A DNA stretch of 64,000 nucleotides from Bacillota bacterium (GCA_023391105.1 JAEWBO010000013.1:1-64000); one strand, 5' to 3'; shown: positions 9,075 through 18,732, counted from the first letter of the stretch. Notes: generated by a model not told the origin, from the sequence alone. Program-made: numbers and translations.

Positions 9075-9229
9075 CTTCAGAAAAACTTTCACCCGCTTCC
9101 TTGCTCCTCCTTAACCCCACAAAGCCTGACGTCTTTGCGTGGCCCATTTCTACAGAATGAATCGCCTACAACGGCACTTTTAGGTTGTCACGCTTTTGTC
9201 ATTCCGAGCTTGTCGACTACTGTAGTTGT

Positions 9230-10660
9230 TCAGACGCGTACGTCTCCTTTAATTCCAATGCGTCCCGCATATTGCAACAATATGGGATTCACCTGCTCGT
9301 CCACAAAATCCTGTGTCTGCTTTGAGGCACATCCCGTAAACTTCTCTGGATCCAGCAAATCGTCAATTTCCTGAGCCTTGAGCATAAACGCCGGATCATC
9401 TTTGATAAGATCAAGGAGATTATTGCTGAGCCCATGCAGCTTGACGCGCTCTGCGGCAGCCATGGAATGCGTGCGGATATGCTCATGCAGATCCTGTCTG
9501 TCTCCTCCGCGCTTAACCGCTTCCATGAGTATCGTTTCGGTGGCCATAAACGGCAGCTCCTGATTGATGTGATTTTTAATCACATTCTCATACACCACGA
9601 GACCGTCGCTAATGTTGAGATACAGGTTAAGTATCGCATCCACCGCGAGGAAGCTCTGTGGGATCACGAGACGCTTGTTCGCTGAATCATCGAGCGTACG
9701 CTCAAACCACTGCGTAGAAGCCGTGATAGCCGCGTTCACAGGCATTGAGAGCACAAAGCGGCATAGCGCACCCATACGTTCGCTGCGCATCGGATTGCGC
9801 TTGTAGGCCATTGCAGAGGATCCAATTTGCTGTTTCTCAAACGGCTCTTCGATCTCCTTAAGGTTTTGCAGCAGACGAAGGTCGTTGCTGAATTTATAAG
9901 CGCTCTGCGCAAAGAGTGACAGGGCGCTCAGCACGATAGAATCAAATTTGCGCGGGTATGTTTGGCCGGTTACGGCGTAGGAGGATGAAAAGCCCATCTT
10001 TTCACAGACGGCTTGGTCCAGTGATTTCACTTTGTCTGCATCACCGTCGAAAAGCGATAAAAAGCTGGCGCTCGTACCTGTTGTGCCTTTTACGCCGCGG
10101 AGCTTGTAGTCACTGAGAATATTTTGTATCTGCTGTAAATCCATGAGCAGATCCTGCATCCACAGTGTGGCGCGCTTGCCCACAGTGGTGAGCTGGGCGG
10201 GTTGAAAATGCGTAAAACCCAGCGTCGGCATGTCTTTGTATTTAAGCGCAAAATGCGACAGATTCTCAATGACGCTCACAAGCTTGTCCTCAACGAGCTT
10301 AAGCGCATTGTACATCACAATCAAATCAGTGTTGTCGCCCACGAAGCAGCTTGTCGCGCCAAGATGAATGATTGGGCGCGCTTTGGGACATTGGACGCCA
10401 TAGGCGTGCACATGCGCCATTACATCGTGTCTCACAATCTTTTCCTGTGCCTCAGCCACATCGTAGTTGATGTCGTCCATATGCTGTTTAAGCTCGGTGA
10501 TTTGTTCATCGGTGATATCAAGCCCCATGGCTTTCTCGCATTCAGCGAGCGCCACCCAAAGCCTTCGCCAGGTTTTAAATTTATTATCGTCAGAGAAAAC
10601 CTCAGCCATATCCCTTGAGGCATATCGTGTAATCAACGGATTTTCATAAATATTTTTCAT
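9230..10660 (-). CDS. purB: adenylosuccinate lyase
   Basis: A 476-residue member of the fumarase/aspartase superfamily. It removes fumarate from SAICAR and from adenylosuccinate in purine synthesis. The family signature SSAMAYKRNPMRSER is at about residue 285. The early HDVMAHVHAYG and the HLGATSCFV and TLGFTHFQPAQ segments contain the catalytic histidines. It is followed 14 bases upstream by the M19 peptidase gene on the same strand, so they may be cotranscribed. Length corresponds to the longer, animal-like PurB type seen in many Clostridia. Confidence 0.95.
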   Translation of the reverse strand: MKNIYENPLITRYASRDMAEVFSDDNKFKTWRRLWVALAECEKAMGLDITDEQITELKQHMDDINYDVAEAQEKIVRHDVMAHVHAYGVQCPKARPIIHLGATSCFVGDNTDLIVMYNALKLVEDKLVSVIENLSHFALKYKDMPTLGFTHFQPAQLTTVGKRATLWMQDLLMDLQQIQNILSDYKLRGVKGTTGTSASFLSLFDGDADKVKSLDQAVCEKMGFSSSYAVTGQTYPRKFDSIVLSALSLFAQSAYKFSNDLRLLQNLKEIEEPFEKQQIGSSAMAYKRNPMRSERMGALCRFVLSMPVNAAITASTQWFERTLDDSANKRLVIPQSFLAVDAILNLYLNISDGLVVYENVIKNHINQELPFMATETILMEAVKRGGDRQDLHEHIRTHSMAAAERVKLHGLSNNLLDLIKDDPAFMLKAQEIDDLLDPEKFTGCASKQTQDFVDEQVNPILLQYAGRIGIKGDVRV

Positions 10661-10674
10661 TTCTACGCACCTTG

Positions 10675-11589
10675 TTATTGTTTTAAAAATTTTAATATAA
10701 ATCCGGCAAAATTGCCATAACTAATTTTCGAAATGAGGCTGTCGGGATATCGACGGCGCAGCATTGCCTCGGGTATCTTTTGAAGATCGGCTACTGAATC
10801 AATTCCTTCTGGCGTCAGCTCTATGCCACAAAAATCAGAGCCAAAGCCGACAACCTCTTCCCCGCCACAATCGAGCACATATTCGATATGATCCAAAATA
10901 TCATCAATAGTGGCATATCTGCCTCTCAAGAATTCCGTATAAAAATTGATGCCGATAAACCCATCGCGTTTAATTATTGCTTTGATTTGCTCTTTCTTTA
11001 AATTGCGGGATGAGGGATGTAATTCGTATACACAGGAATGCGTGGCGCATGGCGCATGATTGTAACACTCAAGCGCTTCCCAAAAGCCTTGTTCGTTGAT
11101 ATGCGATACATCAAGCGCGATACCCAGACTATTGAGCTGTTCTACGGCTTCTATTCCCTTCTTCTTAAGCCCACCCTCGCTGTGACAACCGCTCGCATAA
11201 GCGTTCTCACTGTTCCATGTGAGGCTGAATATCCGAACGCCTTTGTCGTAAGCTTTTGATATCTGATCATTGCGGCAGTCGATGCTTTCGCCGCTCTCGA
11301 TGGCAAGAACAGCCTTGATTGGATGACTTGTCTTGAAACATGTACCGCTTGTGCAATGAATGATATCATCTGCGTTTTTTTTGATATAAGAATGGAAATA
11401 CTCGATCTGCTTAAAGCCGGCAGCGAGCTTGTTTTTTGTCTCAGGTGGCACCCAAACGGCAAATGTTTGCAGCGCGATACCGCCCCTTTTCATACGCTCA
11501 ATGTCTGCATGGTTAAATAGACGGCCTTCACTGGCTTCAACCACATGGTAAGCAAGAAAATCCGAATGCGCATCCGCAATTTTGAACAT
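10675..11589 (-). CDS. membrane dipeptidase family metallopeptidase (peptidase M19)
   Basis: A 304-residue M19 (renal dipeptidase) family zinc enzyme. ADAHSDFLAYHV near the N-terminus holds the first metal ligands (HxD). IESGESID provides the bridging Glu, and LDVSHINEQGFWE and CATHSCVYELHPSSRNL supply the His ligands. VVGFGSDFCG is the conserved active-site Asp stretch near the C-terminus. The family hydrolyses dipeptides, including D-residue-containing ones. No signal peptide is seen, so it is probably cytoplasmic despite the family name. It precedes purB on the minus strand. Confidence 0.9.
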   Translation of the reverse strand: MFKIADAHSDFLAYHVVEASEGRLFNHADIERMKRGGIALQTFAVWVPPETKNKLAAGFKQIEYFHSYIKKNADDIIHCTSGTCFKTSHPIKAVLAIESGESIDCRNDQISKAYDKGVRIFSLTWNSENAYASGCHSEGGLKKKGIEAVEQLNSLGIALDVSHINEQGFWEALECYNHAPCATHSCVYELHPSSRNLKKEQIKAIIKRDGFIGINFYTEFLRGRYATIDDILDHIEYVLDCGGEEVVGFGSDFCGIELTPEGIDSVADLQKIPEAMLRRRYPDSLISKISYGNFAGFILKFLKQ

Positions 11590-11652
11590 ATCAAGGCCTC
11601 CAAACCAAGTTATCTATAAAAAACCACTCACATTTATAGGAACCCAAACTGA

Positions 11653-11680
11653 AAGAAGAGCCGAAATTCTTCGACTCTTC
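11653..11680 (-). terminator. terminator after rny
   Basis: On the minus strand an AGAGTCGAA/TTTCGGCTCT-type stem of about nine pairs is followed by T-rich sequence (TCTTTC). It lies just after the RNase Y stop codon and separates it from the peptidase gene. Confidence 0.6.
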
Positions 11681-11687
11681 TGTTTGT

Positions 11688-13241
11688 TTACTTTGCAAAA
11701 TCGATTGATCTGGTTTCTCTGATTACATTGACCTTGATTTGGCCCGGATAGTCCAGATCCTTTTCGATTTTCTTTACGATGTCCTTGGCCATTAAATGCA
11801 TGCCAGCATCATCCACATCCTCAGGCTTAACCAATATGCGGACTTCACGTCCCGCCTGTATGGCGTAGCACTTGTCGACGCCCGAGAACGAATTCGCGAT
11901 TTCTTCCAAAGCTTCTAAGCGTTTTATGTAGTTTTCGAGAGTTTCTCTTCTTGCACCGGGCCGCGCCGCCGAAATGGCGTCTGCCGACTGAACGAGAACC
12001 GCTTCCACGGTCTGCGCTTCGATGTCGCCATGATGTGCCTGAATACAATGTATCACATCGTTTGCTTCCCGGTATTTCTTTGCCAGATCGGCACCAATCT
12101 GAATGTGAGGCCCTTCAACCTCGTGGTCAACTGCTTTACCGATGTCATGCAGAAGGCCGCCGCGTTTGGCAAGCTTGACATTGGCTCCAAGCTCTGCCGC
12201 CATGACTGCCGACAGATGTGCAACCTCCAACGAATGCTTAAGTACGTTCTGACCATAGCTCGTGCGGTATTTGAGCCTTCCAAGAAGCTTGACGATTTCG
12301 GGGTGCAGATTATGTATGCCGGTATCAAAAGCGGCCTGCTCTCCCGCGTCACGTATCTCCTTATCCACCTCTTTGCGCGCCTTTTTGACCATTTCTTCAA
12401 TACGTGCCGGATGGATTCTGCCATCGATGATGAGCTTTTCCAGCGCGATCCGCGCTATTTCCCTCCTGATGGGGTCAAATCCTGACAGTATGACGGCCTC
12501 CGGCGTATCATCGATGATTAAGTCGATCCCTGTTGCCGTTTCAAGCGCACGGATGTTACGCCCTTCACGGCCAATGATTCTGCCCTTCATTTCATCGTTG
12601 GGCAAAGATACAACCGAAACTGTATTTTCCGCCACGTGGTCAGCCGCATATTTCTGAATGGCGTTGGCTATGATTTCACGGGATTTCTTGTCGGCCTCTT
12701 CTTTGGCCTTATACTCGATATCCCGGACATAAACCGCCATGTCGCGTCTGGTTTCCTGCTCGACCTTTTCAAGCAGCAGCGATTTGGCTTCGTCGATCGT
12801 CATCCCGGAGATTTTCTCCAGCTGGGTGACCTGATCGGCAAACACCTGATCGATGTCTTCCTTGCGCTTGCTGACTTCCTTAAGCTTTTTGTTGATCTGT
12901 TCGTCTTTGGATTCCACGCTTGCCATTTTCTTATCAAGCATTTCTTCCCTTTGGGCTAACCTTCTCTCGATTCTTTGGATCTCGCTTCGTCTTTCTTTGG
13001 ATTCTCTATCGAATTCAGTTCTTAAGGTGTGGACCTCTTCTTTGGCTTCCAGTATCGTTTCCTTTTTGACTGCTTCGGCTTTTCTCTGAGCATCAGCCAC
13101 AAGCTTTTTAACTGATTCTTCTGCCCTGCCTACTTTTGCTTCAGCCACGTTTCTTCTGTAAATATAACCAAAAAACGCACCGATGACAATTGTTACAAGA
13201 GGCAGAATGACATGCCAAATATCCACTTGAGTATGTCGCAC
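11688..13241 (-). CDS. rny: ribonuclease Y
   Basis: RNase Y (about 512-517 residues) is the membrane-bound endoribonuclease that starts mRNA decay in many Gram-positives. An N-terminal transmembrane helix (ILPLVTIVIGAFFGYIY) is followed by a long charged coiled coil (about 30-200). Then come a KH domain with GRIIGREGRNIRALE and an HD domain with LLHDIGKAVDHEVEG. The ORF begins with a GTG inside the GGAGGTG ribosome binding site. A second in-frame GTG at 13226 (VDIWHV) gives the usual N-terminus directly before the helix and is an alternative start. Its function is secure; the exact start is not. Confidence 0.95.
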   Translation of the reverse strand: MRHTQVDIWHVILPLVTIVIGAFFGYIYRRNVAEAKVGRAEESVKKLVADAQRKAEAVKKETILEAKEEVHTLRTEFDRESKERRSEIQRIERRLAQREEMLDKKMASVESKDEQINKKLKEVSKRKEDIDQVFADQVTQLEKISGMTIDEAKSLLLEKVEQETRRDMAVYVRDIEYKAKEEADKKSREIIANAIQKYAADHVAENTVSVVSLPNDEMKGRIIGREGRNIRALETATGIDLIIDDTPEAVILSGFDPIRREIARIALEKLIIDGRIHPARIEEMVKKARKEVDKEIRDAGEQAAFDTGIHNLHPEIVKLLGRLKYRTSYGQNVLKHSLEVAHLSAVMAAELGANVKLAKRGGLLHDIGKAVDHEVEGPHIQIGADLAKKYREANDVIHCIQAHHGDIEAQTVEAVLVQSADAISAARPGARRETLENYIKRLEALEEIANSFSGVDKCYAIQAGREVRILVKPEDVDDAGMHLMAKDIVKKIEKDLDYPGQIKVNVIRETRSIDFAK

Positions 13242-13469
13242 CTCCTCTATTAAGTTTTTAAAGCAAATATACCCCCATAGCCAATTTCGCTTTGTATACT
13301 TGCCGCTTGTTAATGCACTTCAATTATAATCTTATAATTTGTGTTATAAAATTATACTCTCTGTGCGTATTAGATTGCTAATAAGGAATTATCTATAAAA
13401 AGAAAATAATAGTAATATCTCATATTAGAACCATAGTCAATTTTATTATCTGCGTAGATTTTTGTCAAG

Positions 13470-14333
13470 TCAGGATATACCTATACCGTCACTTTCTTTG
13501 CTCGTATGGCTCTTCTTGAAGGCCAAAACAGCAAGAAGGAAGCATATTGCAGCGATAATAGGGTAATAAAACTTAAAACCAGCTATCAAAGGCCATAACA
13601 GCACGATTACACCGCAGATCACATAACGCTTGATTTTGGCTTTACTTAAGGTGGACTGTTTTATTTCTTCAAGCGTCAAAATCGACGCGTTCATCTCGTT
13701 TTTTGCACGCTGTTCTGCGTCTTCTTCGTTCGGCAGCATATCATGCTTCGCTGCAAGCTTTAATACAGAAGACCCCGGTATCAATGTGATGTCTTCTGCC
13801 ATGCTCTCGCAAAGCTTTCGGGCGTTCTCGCTGAATTCGCTCAGTGATATAAGAATCAATGGTTCAGTATTCCCGCGCAACACGTCCAGAATATCAGACA
13901 CATCGATATTTGAACGAGGATGATTATGGAATGCATATACTGTAACTGCATCTTTACAGGCTGTGAAGCCTTTATCCCACGGCGCAATATTTTCTATGCC
14001 ATCCAAGAGCTTATCCATGTAATCTGAAAACTGGCCGATAGTCATAAACGTCAACGTTTCAAGCAAGTATTTTTCTTTAATACGGTTTAAATCTTCGCTA
14101 ATAAACCGCTCTGTTCTTTTTCGATTTATCAACAGTATCACAAGGCTTACGGCAATTGTGAGAAATATCGAAATGATTATCGAAATCATAAAGGAGCGGC
14201 TAAAGTAGAGCAGCACCCAGAACAACATAAACGCGATGAGCAACCTGAACATGACAAGATCAATTGTTCGCGCTACGAGTGATCGCCCACCATGCATTTT
14301 CTTTCGATAGTATCGCAGCATTCTAGCATCCAT
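13470..14333 (-). CDS. hypothetical membrane protein with a restriction-endonuclease-like central domain
   Basis: A 287-residue protein when started at 14333, where GAGGAGGAGAAGG precedes ATG; a GTG at 14390 is a longer alternative without a good binding site. Two hydrophobic segments lie near the N-terminus and two near the C-terminus (VICGVIVLLWPLIAG and YYPIIAAICFLLAVLAF). The soluble middle contains AFHNHPRSNIDVSDIL, LILISLSEFSENARKL and ITLIPGSSVLKL. That pattern resembles the Mrr/restriction-endonuclease-like fold, where HP and end-of-strand residues recur, but no convincing catalytic PD-(D/E)xK triad is clear. Function is unknown. Confidence 0.7.
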   Translation of the reverse strand: MDARMLRYYRKKMHGGRSLVARTIDLVMFRLLIAFMLFWVLLYFSRSFMISIIISIFLTIAVSLVILLINRKRTERFISEDLNRIKEKYLLETLTFMTIGQFSDYMDKLLDGIENIAPWDKGFTACKDAVTVYAFHNHPRSNIDVSDILDVLRGNTEPLILISLSEFSENARKLCESMAEDITLIPGSSVLKLAAKHDMLPNEEDAEQRAKNEMNASILTLEEIKQSTLSKAKIKRYVICGVIVLLWPLIAGFKFYYPIIAAICFLLAVLAFKKSHTSKESDGIGIS

Positions 14334-14393
14334 ATCCTTCTCCTCCTCTGTAAACATTGTTGCCACATGATATATATTGTATACTTGCACAAC

Positions 14394-14422
14394 TTGTTAT
14401 AAATTTTGCGCTAGTGTATAAT
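14394..14422 (+). promoter_or_regulatory. sigma-A promoter of nadD operon
   Basis: TTGTTA (14394-14399) and TATAAT (14417-14422) are separated by 17 bases. Transcription would start near 14429, which rules against the GTG at 14430 as a normal start and supports the ATG at 14445. Confidence 0.8.
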
Positions 14423-14444
14423 ACTAGATGTGAAAGGTGCCGGT

Positions 14445-15110
14445 ATGCGCGATTTAACGGAGTTTTCTCAACTTGAAACAGAATATCTGCGAATGAAGCC
14501 AAATAGAATCGGCATTTTGGGAGGCACGTTTAATCCTATCCATAGCGGTCATCTCAAAATGGCTTATATCGCGTTGTATGAGTTTGGTCTTGGCGAGATT
14601 GTCTTTCTGCCGCTTGGTACTCCCCCGCATAAGCGTGATGATTTTGTTGCGAGTGCACACCATCGTCTCGAAATGATCAAGATTGCGATAGCTGATGAGA
14701 AAAGGTTTTCCTTAAGCACACTTGAGACGGACAGAAAAGGGTACACATATACAGTTGATACATTGGAACTGCTTTCGTGCAGCCAAACACAAAAATCATA
14801 TTATTATATTATCGGCGCGGATACGCTGTTTGAGTTGGAAAAATGGAAAAATTGCGAACGCGTTTTCTCATTGACAGATTTTATTTGTATCTTGCGCCCG
14901 GGTCAGGACTTTGCTAAAGTACGTCAATATGCGGACAGACTCAATGATCGCTTTGGGAATAAAATTCATTTGGCCGATGAATGCGGTCCCAACATCTCAT
15001 CCTCGCAGATTAGGTCGCAAATGAACGCGAATAAGCTTACAGACGGTCTGGTTCCAAGAAAAGTGGCGCAATATATCGTACAACACCGAGTATATAATCA
15101 AGAGGTTTAG
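14445..15110 (+). CDS. nadD: nicotinate-nucleotide adenylyltransferase
   Basis: NadD joins nicotinate mononucleotide with ATP to make deamido-NAD. The nucleotidyltransferase signature GGTFNPIHSGHL is followed by FLPLGTPPHKRDDF, the DTLFELEKWKN segment and the late SSSQIRSQ motif. I start at 14445, where AAAGGTG stands seven bases upstream. Compared with most NadD proteins about 15 extra residues precede the usual MKPNRIGILGG, so the internal ATG at 14493 is possible but lacks a clear binding site. The stop abuts yqeK: nadD-yqeK-rsfS is the conserved Bacillota cluster. Confidence 0.94.
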   Translation: MRDLTEFSQLETEYLRMKPNRIGILGGTFNPIHSGHLKMAYIALYEFGLGEIVFLPLGTPPHKRDDFVASAHHRLEMIKIAIADEKRFSLSTLETDRKGYTYTVDTLELLSCSQTQKSYYYIIGADTLFELEKWKNCERVFSLTDFICILRPGQDFAKVRQYADRLNDRFGNKIHLADECGPNISSSQIRSQMNANKLTDGLVPRKVAQYIVQHRVYNQEV

Positions 15111-15686
15111 ATGCTGGACGATCCTACAATTATTCGTTACCTAGAAGAGAATATAGACGAAAAGCGGCTCGCGCATTCTCTGGGCACTGCCAGTGAGGCT
15201 GTGAAGCTTGCGAAGATATACGGAGCTGATCCCGAAAAGGCCCGTGTGGCAGGTTTGCTCCATGATGTCGCAAAGGGCAAGTGTCAATATGGATATAAAG
15301 TATACGCAGACCAATATGACGTTGTTTTAGATGAAATAGAAGCAAGAAACACCGAGCTGATTCATGGAAAGCTTGGGGCTGCCATGGTTAAAGAGCAGCT
15401 AGGTATAGATGATAAAGATATACTTTCCGCCATACGCTGGCATACGACAGGCCGGGCCGGTATGTCTTTGCTGGAAAAAGTGATTTATCTCGCCGATCTT
15501 ATAGAACCCGGTCGCGATTTCGAGGGTATTGAGGCCATCAGACAATTTGCTTATCAGGATATCGATAAGGCGATGCTTATAGCGCTGGATCAAGTCATGT
15601 GTTTCGTGCATAGCAAGGGTTTTGCTCTGCACCCTAATAGCCTTGAGGCTTATAACTATTTTATTAATAAGGAGGAAAAGAATTAA
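15111..15686 (+). CDS. yqeK: HD-domain nucleotide hydrolase YqeK (Ap4A hydrolase type)
   Basis: A 191-residue HD-superfamily protein. Metal ligands are visible in HSLGTASEAVKLA (first His), GLLHDVAKG (HD pair) and later IRWHTTGRAGMS and IYLADLIEPGRD. The YqeK family hydrolyses diadenosine tetraphosphate symmetrically. It begins directly after the nadD stop and ends shortly before rsfS, so all three are cotranscribed. The assignment is by family resemblance and context. Confidence 0.93.
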   Translation: MLDDPTIIRYLEENIDEKRLAHSLGTASEAVKLAKIYGADPEKARVAGLLHDVAKGKCQYGYKVYADQYDVVLDEIEARNTELIHGKLGAAMVKEQLGIDDKDILSAIRWHTTGRAGMSLLEKVIYLADLIEPGRDFEGIEAIRQFAYQDIDKAMLIALDQVMCFVHSKGFALHPNSLEAYNYFINKEEKN

Positions 15687-15690
15687 TTTG

Positions 15691-16062
15691 ATGCATCAAT
15701 ACAATGACGACGTTGTGGAAATCTCTAAACAATTGTTTCTCAAAAAAGCTGAGGATGTGATAGTGCTGCACGTATCACATCTGACAATCGTGGCGGACTA
15801 CTTTATACTCGCCAGCGGTCGTTCGGACGTTCATGTCAGATCCCTCTGCGATGATGTAGAAAAGCTCATGATGGAGAAAGGAAAGCAACGGCTTCGAATA
15901 GAAGGCTATCGCGAAGGCCGATGGATCGTGCTTGATTACGGCGATATATTGATTCATGTTTTTCATAAGCATGAACGTGAATTTTACGGTCTTGAACGTC
16001 TTTGGGTGGACGGAGACAATTGTCTAAAAATTACGGAGGATGATATCAAACCCAAGGGATAG
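15691..16062 (+). CDS. rsfS: ribosome silencing factor RsfS
   Basis: A protein of about 123 residues of the RsfS/Iojap family, which binds ribosomal protein L14 and blocks subunit joining in slow growth. Seen are VVEISKQLFLKKAEDVIVL, the TIVADYFILASGRSDVHVRS core and the YREGRWIVLDYGDILIHVF signature. The start is the ATG at 15691 with AAGGAGG about 16 bases before it; the immediately upstream TTG is an alternative that improves spacing little. It closes the nadD operon. Confidence 0.95.
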   Translation: MHQYNDDVVEISKQLFLKKAEDVIVLHVSHLTIVADYFILASGRSDVHVRSLCDDVEKLMMEKGKQRLRIEGYREGRWIVLDYGDILIHVFHKHEREFYGLERLWVDGDNCLKITEDDIKPKG

Positions 16063-16091
16063 TGACGTAATTATTCGGTTGATTAAAAGCT

Positions 16092-16125
16092 AAAGGCACA
16101 AAGTGTTGAACCGTGTGCCTTTTTA
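16092..16125. terminator. intrinsic terminator between rsfS and NlpC/P60 gene
   Basis: A nine-base-pair stem AAAGGCACA/TGTGCCTTT with TTTTT on the plus strand; the A-rich left side gives T's on the other strand too. It can serve the convergent genes on both sides. Confidence 0.8.
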
Positions 16126-16149
16126 CAATTCCATATTCAGTATTTCTTC

Positions 16150-17526
16150 TTAGAATACGCGCCTTGCACAGATGAAGTTTCTTGTCCAATACTTTGAACT
16201 CATGATGTTGGAACATATCCGTACCTGGTCGTCACTGGATCCTGCATCGATCATCTGACCGTCTCCCATATAGATACCCACATGGCCTTTAAAACAAATG
16301 ATATCTCCTCTGACCATATCAGACATGCTCGTGACCTTTGGAAGGCTGCAATTTGCCCATCCTTTGGATGTCATATATTTAATGCCATAGCCTGCCGTAT
16401 TGAGACAGTAATAAACAAAGCCGGAGCAGTCAAACTCATTGGGGCCCTTCCCCGCTCTTGTATAATTACAGCCTAGCTTAGACTTGGCAATTTCAATGAG
16501 CTTATCAACGGATGCCTCATCGGGATTACCCACCGCGATGACGCTTCCGCCGCCGGATCCACCGCCGGAGCTGCTGGCGCTGCTGCTAGTCGTTTTGGCG
16601 GGTCTTGCATCCTCCGAATATAGTATCTCCCTTGTGTATTCACCGACATTGCCGTCGGCAGAAAGACCGTTACGGGTTTGAAAGCTCTTAACAGCAGCCT
16701 CTGTGTCGGTACCAAAATAGCCGGTATGGCCGGCCTTAAGGTAATTGAGCGACTGCAATCTCTCCTGCATGGCCACAACGTCGTTACCTCTGTCGCCAAG
16801 CTTCACCGTATAAGGGAGTGCTTCTTCCGAAAATAAGGCGGTTATTGTTTGTTCGCCAAGCAGCCCGTCTACCTGCAGGTTGTTTTTTCGCTGAAAGAGC
16901 TGAAGCGCAAATTTTGTACCATTGCCGTAAAAGTCTGTCGGCTCATCTGGATCCATAAAATCAAGCTCCATCAGACGCTCCTGTACATCAATAATTCGCG
17001 GATCGTGAACACCGGGAACCAGATCGGCTTCATCGGGTGCGGTTGTGGGTATGGGAGTCGGCTCCGGCGTTGCAACCGCTGCTGTTTCGGCACCCAAACC
17101 TTGGGTATCGACTTCCAAGAGCCCGATTTGTTGACCACCCTCTTGCGTATCAGCGGAAACATCCTCGCCGTTTTGTGAGACAAGTGTATTTCCGGCAAAT
17201 GCAATGCCGTTATTCACAGATGCCAAAGCTTCATTTTGAGATATGGGCAGCGCGATTGTCAAAACGATTGCAGCAATGATGACAAAGCTACAGCTTGCGA
17301 TGATAATCTTCTTGTTTTGCCACCATATTTTTGGTTTTCTACGGGTTCTGCTCCGCATAACCGGCACAGCCACAGAACCACTTGTGGAATAACCCGCCTT
17401 TTTATCAGATAAGAATGAATGGGAAGACAATGCGCGGGTGCGCTTAAGAATTCGTCCAGAAGCCCGCTTCAGGTTGTATATCGTGTTTACGCAATATTCT
17501 TTTATATTGGCGAAAATACTCTTCAT
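16150..17526 (-). CDS. NlpC/P60 cell-wall hydrolase with two peptidoglycan-binding domains
   Basis: A 458-residue secreted or membrane-anchored hydrolase. A basic N-terminal cytosolic region (about 1-75) precedes one transmembrane segment (IIIASCSFVIIAAIVLTIAL). Then come a low-complexity linker, two PG_binding_1 repeats (VPGVHDPRIIDVQERLMELDF and VKLGDRGNDVVAMQERLQSL), a Ser/Gly linker and the C-terminal NlpC/P60 domain. The nucleophile is the Cys of EFDCSGFVYYC and the His lies in KGHVGIYMGD. The family cuts peptide cross-bridges between D-Glu and diamino acid. It stands alone on the minus strand. Confidence 0.9.
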   Translation of the reverse strand: MKSIFANIKEYCVNTIYNLKRASGRILKRTRALSSHSFLSDKKAGYSTSGSVAVPVMRSRTRRKPKIWWQNKKIIIASCSFVIIAAIVLTIALPISQNEALASVNNGIAFAGNTLVSQNGEDVSADTQEGGQQIGLLEVDTQGLGAETAAVATPEPTPIPTTAPDEADLVPGVHDPRIIDVQERLMELDFMDPDEPTDFYGNGTKFALQLFQRKNNLQVDGLLGEQTITALFSEEALPYTVKLGDRGNDVVAMQERLQSLNYLKAGHTGYFGTDTEAAVKSFQTRNGLSADGNVGEYTREILYSEDARPAKTTSSSASSSGGGSGGGSVIAVGNPDEASVDKLIEIAKSKLGCNYTRAGKGPNEFDCSGFVYYCLNTAGYGIKYMTSKGWANCSLPKVTSMSDMVRGDIICFKGHVGIYMGDGQMIDAGSSDDQVRICSNIMSSKYWTRNFICARRVF

Positions 17527-17638
17527 AGAAACCTCTTAAGCATGCAATATATGTAATGATAACGTAATGTTCCCGTAACTATTTAATAATATTATACGCA
17601 AGAATTTAAAATATGCAACCTCTTTTATATAGTTGTGG

Positions 17639-18304
17639 TTATATTTGGTCACGATATTTTTCCATGAGCTGCTTAAATATCTCAGCTGACGTCGGCGGTG
17701 TGTATGTTATGGCGTTTGCACCGGCTTCAATTGTCCTTTGTATGGACTCAACAGTCGGACCGCCCGTTGCGATGATAGGTACCTCAGGATACTTCTTGCG
17801 TATTGATTTGACAATGCTCGGTGATTTGGACGCACCTGATACGTTGATAATAGACGCACCGCATTTGAGCCTCTCTCCCACATCTTCGGCTTCAGATACC
17901 ACTGTGATAACGATAGGGATATCGATACGGTCTTTGAGCTTGAGCAGAACCTCGTTAGAGGTTGGCGCATTGACGACGACGCCGATACCTCCCTGAAACT
18001 CAGCGTCCATAGCAAGGTTGACCACACGTTTTCCCGTAGTGGTTCCACCGCCCACTCCGCAAAATACCGGTATATCCGATACAGTGATGATTGCGTGTGT
18101 AATGAGCGGCTGGGGCGTAAACGGATAAACGGCGATTACCGCGTTGGCATTACAGTTCTTTATCAATGCTACATCAGTTGTAAAAATCAACGATTTAATT
18201 GTTTTGCCGAAAATCCGGATCCCACTGACCTCGTTAATAATTTCGGGTACGCGAACCATATGTTTTCTTAAATTTCCGTGAATCTCGGGAACAAATTGGC
18301 TCAT
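17639..18304 (-). CDS. TIM-barrel protein of unknown function (phosphate-binding barrel)
   Basis: A 221-residue protein with alternating strands and helices typical of a small beta/alpha barrel. Seen are SLIFTTDVALI, NAVIAVYPFTPQP, IPVFCGVGGGTTTGKR, GIGVVVNAPTS, ASIINVSGAS and the C-terminal PIIATGGPTVESIQRTI. The last motif resembles the phosphate-binding loop of ThiG, NanE and IMP dehydrogenase-like barrels. Similar clostridial proteins are annotated only as barrel or hydrolase proteins. AGGAGA precedes the ATG. It is monocistronic; no substrate can be inferred. Confidence 0.7.
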   Translation of the reverse strand: MSQFVPEIHGNLRKHMVRVPEIINEVSGIRIFGKTIKSLIFTTDVALIKNCNANAVIAVYPFTPQPLITHAIITVSDIPVFCGVGGGTTTGKRVVNLAMDAEFQGGIGVVVNAPTSNEVLLKLKDRIDIPIVITVVSEAEDVGERLKCGASIINVSGASKSPSIVKSIRKKYPEVPIIATGGPTVESIQRTIEAGANAITYTPPTSAEIFKQLMEKYRDQI

Positions 18305-18732
18305 AAAAAATCTCCTTTTTCAGGGTATACGCCGTAAAACCACTTGCAATGGTATGTACTTACGAATCATACCTAACTTCCGTTCTATTTATTCATTTGA
18401 CTGCAGCCAAGACAAATCGTGAAACAGTGATGAAACAATAATGAATTATTTCCGCTATATGGGTAAGTTATAATTCGATATCTGTAACAATAACCCTTTT
18501 TTTATTAATAAAATTGCAAAATTATTTACAAGTATTGGTGGCTCGTTGATATTCAGCATACATAATCAAGCTATTGGAGGTGGAATCCGCATGAAATATT
18601 GTTTTACTTGCCTTTATAGCTTCAATACCATCACTGTTGTCTTTCAGAGCTCAATACCAACGCTCAGGTCCGTTGCATTTCGGTAAGCGCTTGCATTATA
18701 TTGAAAATAGATATATCTTCTGAGGGTAAACA
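18305..18732. other. intergenic stretch without a convincing gene
   Basis: About 430 bases. A GGAGGTGG ribosome-binding-like site at 18576-18583 precedes an ATG at 18591, but the frame closes after 31 codons and matches nothing I recognise. The next frame stays open longer with a hydrophobic start, which would fit a second frameshifted remnant. A sequence like a catabolite-response element (GTAAGCGCTTGCA, about 18684-18696) is also present. None of this is firm. Confidence 0.3.
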
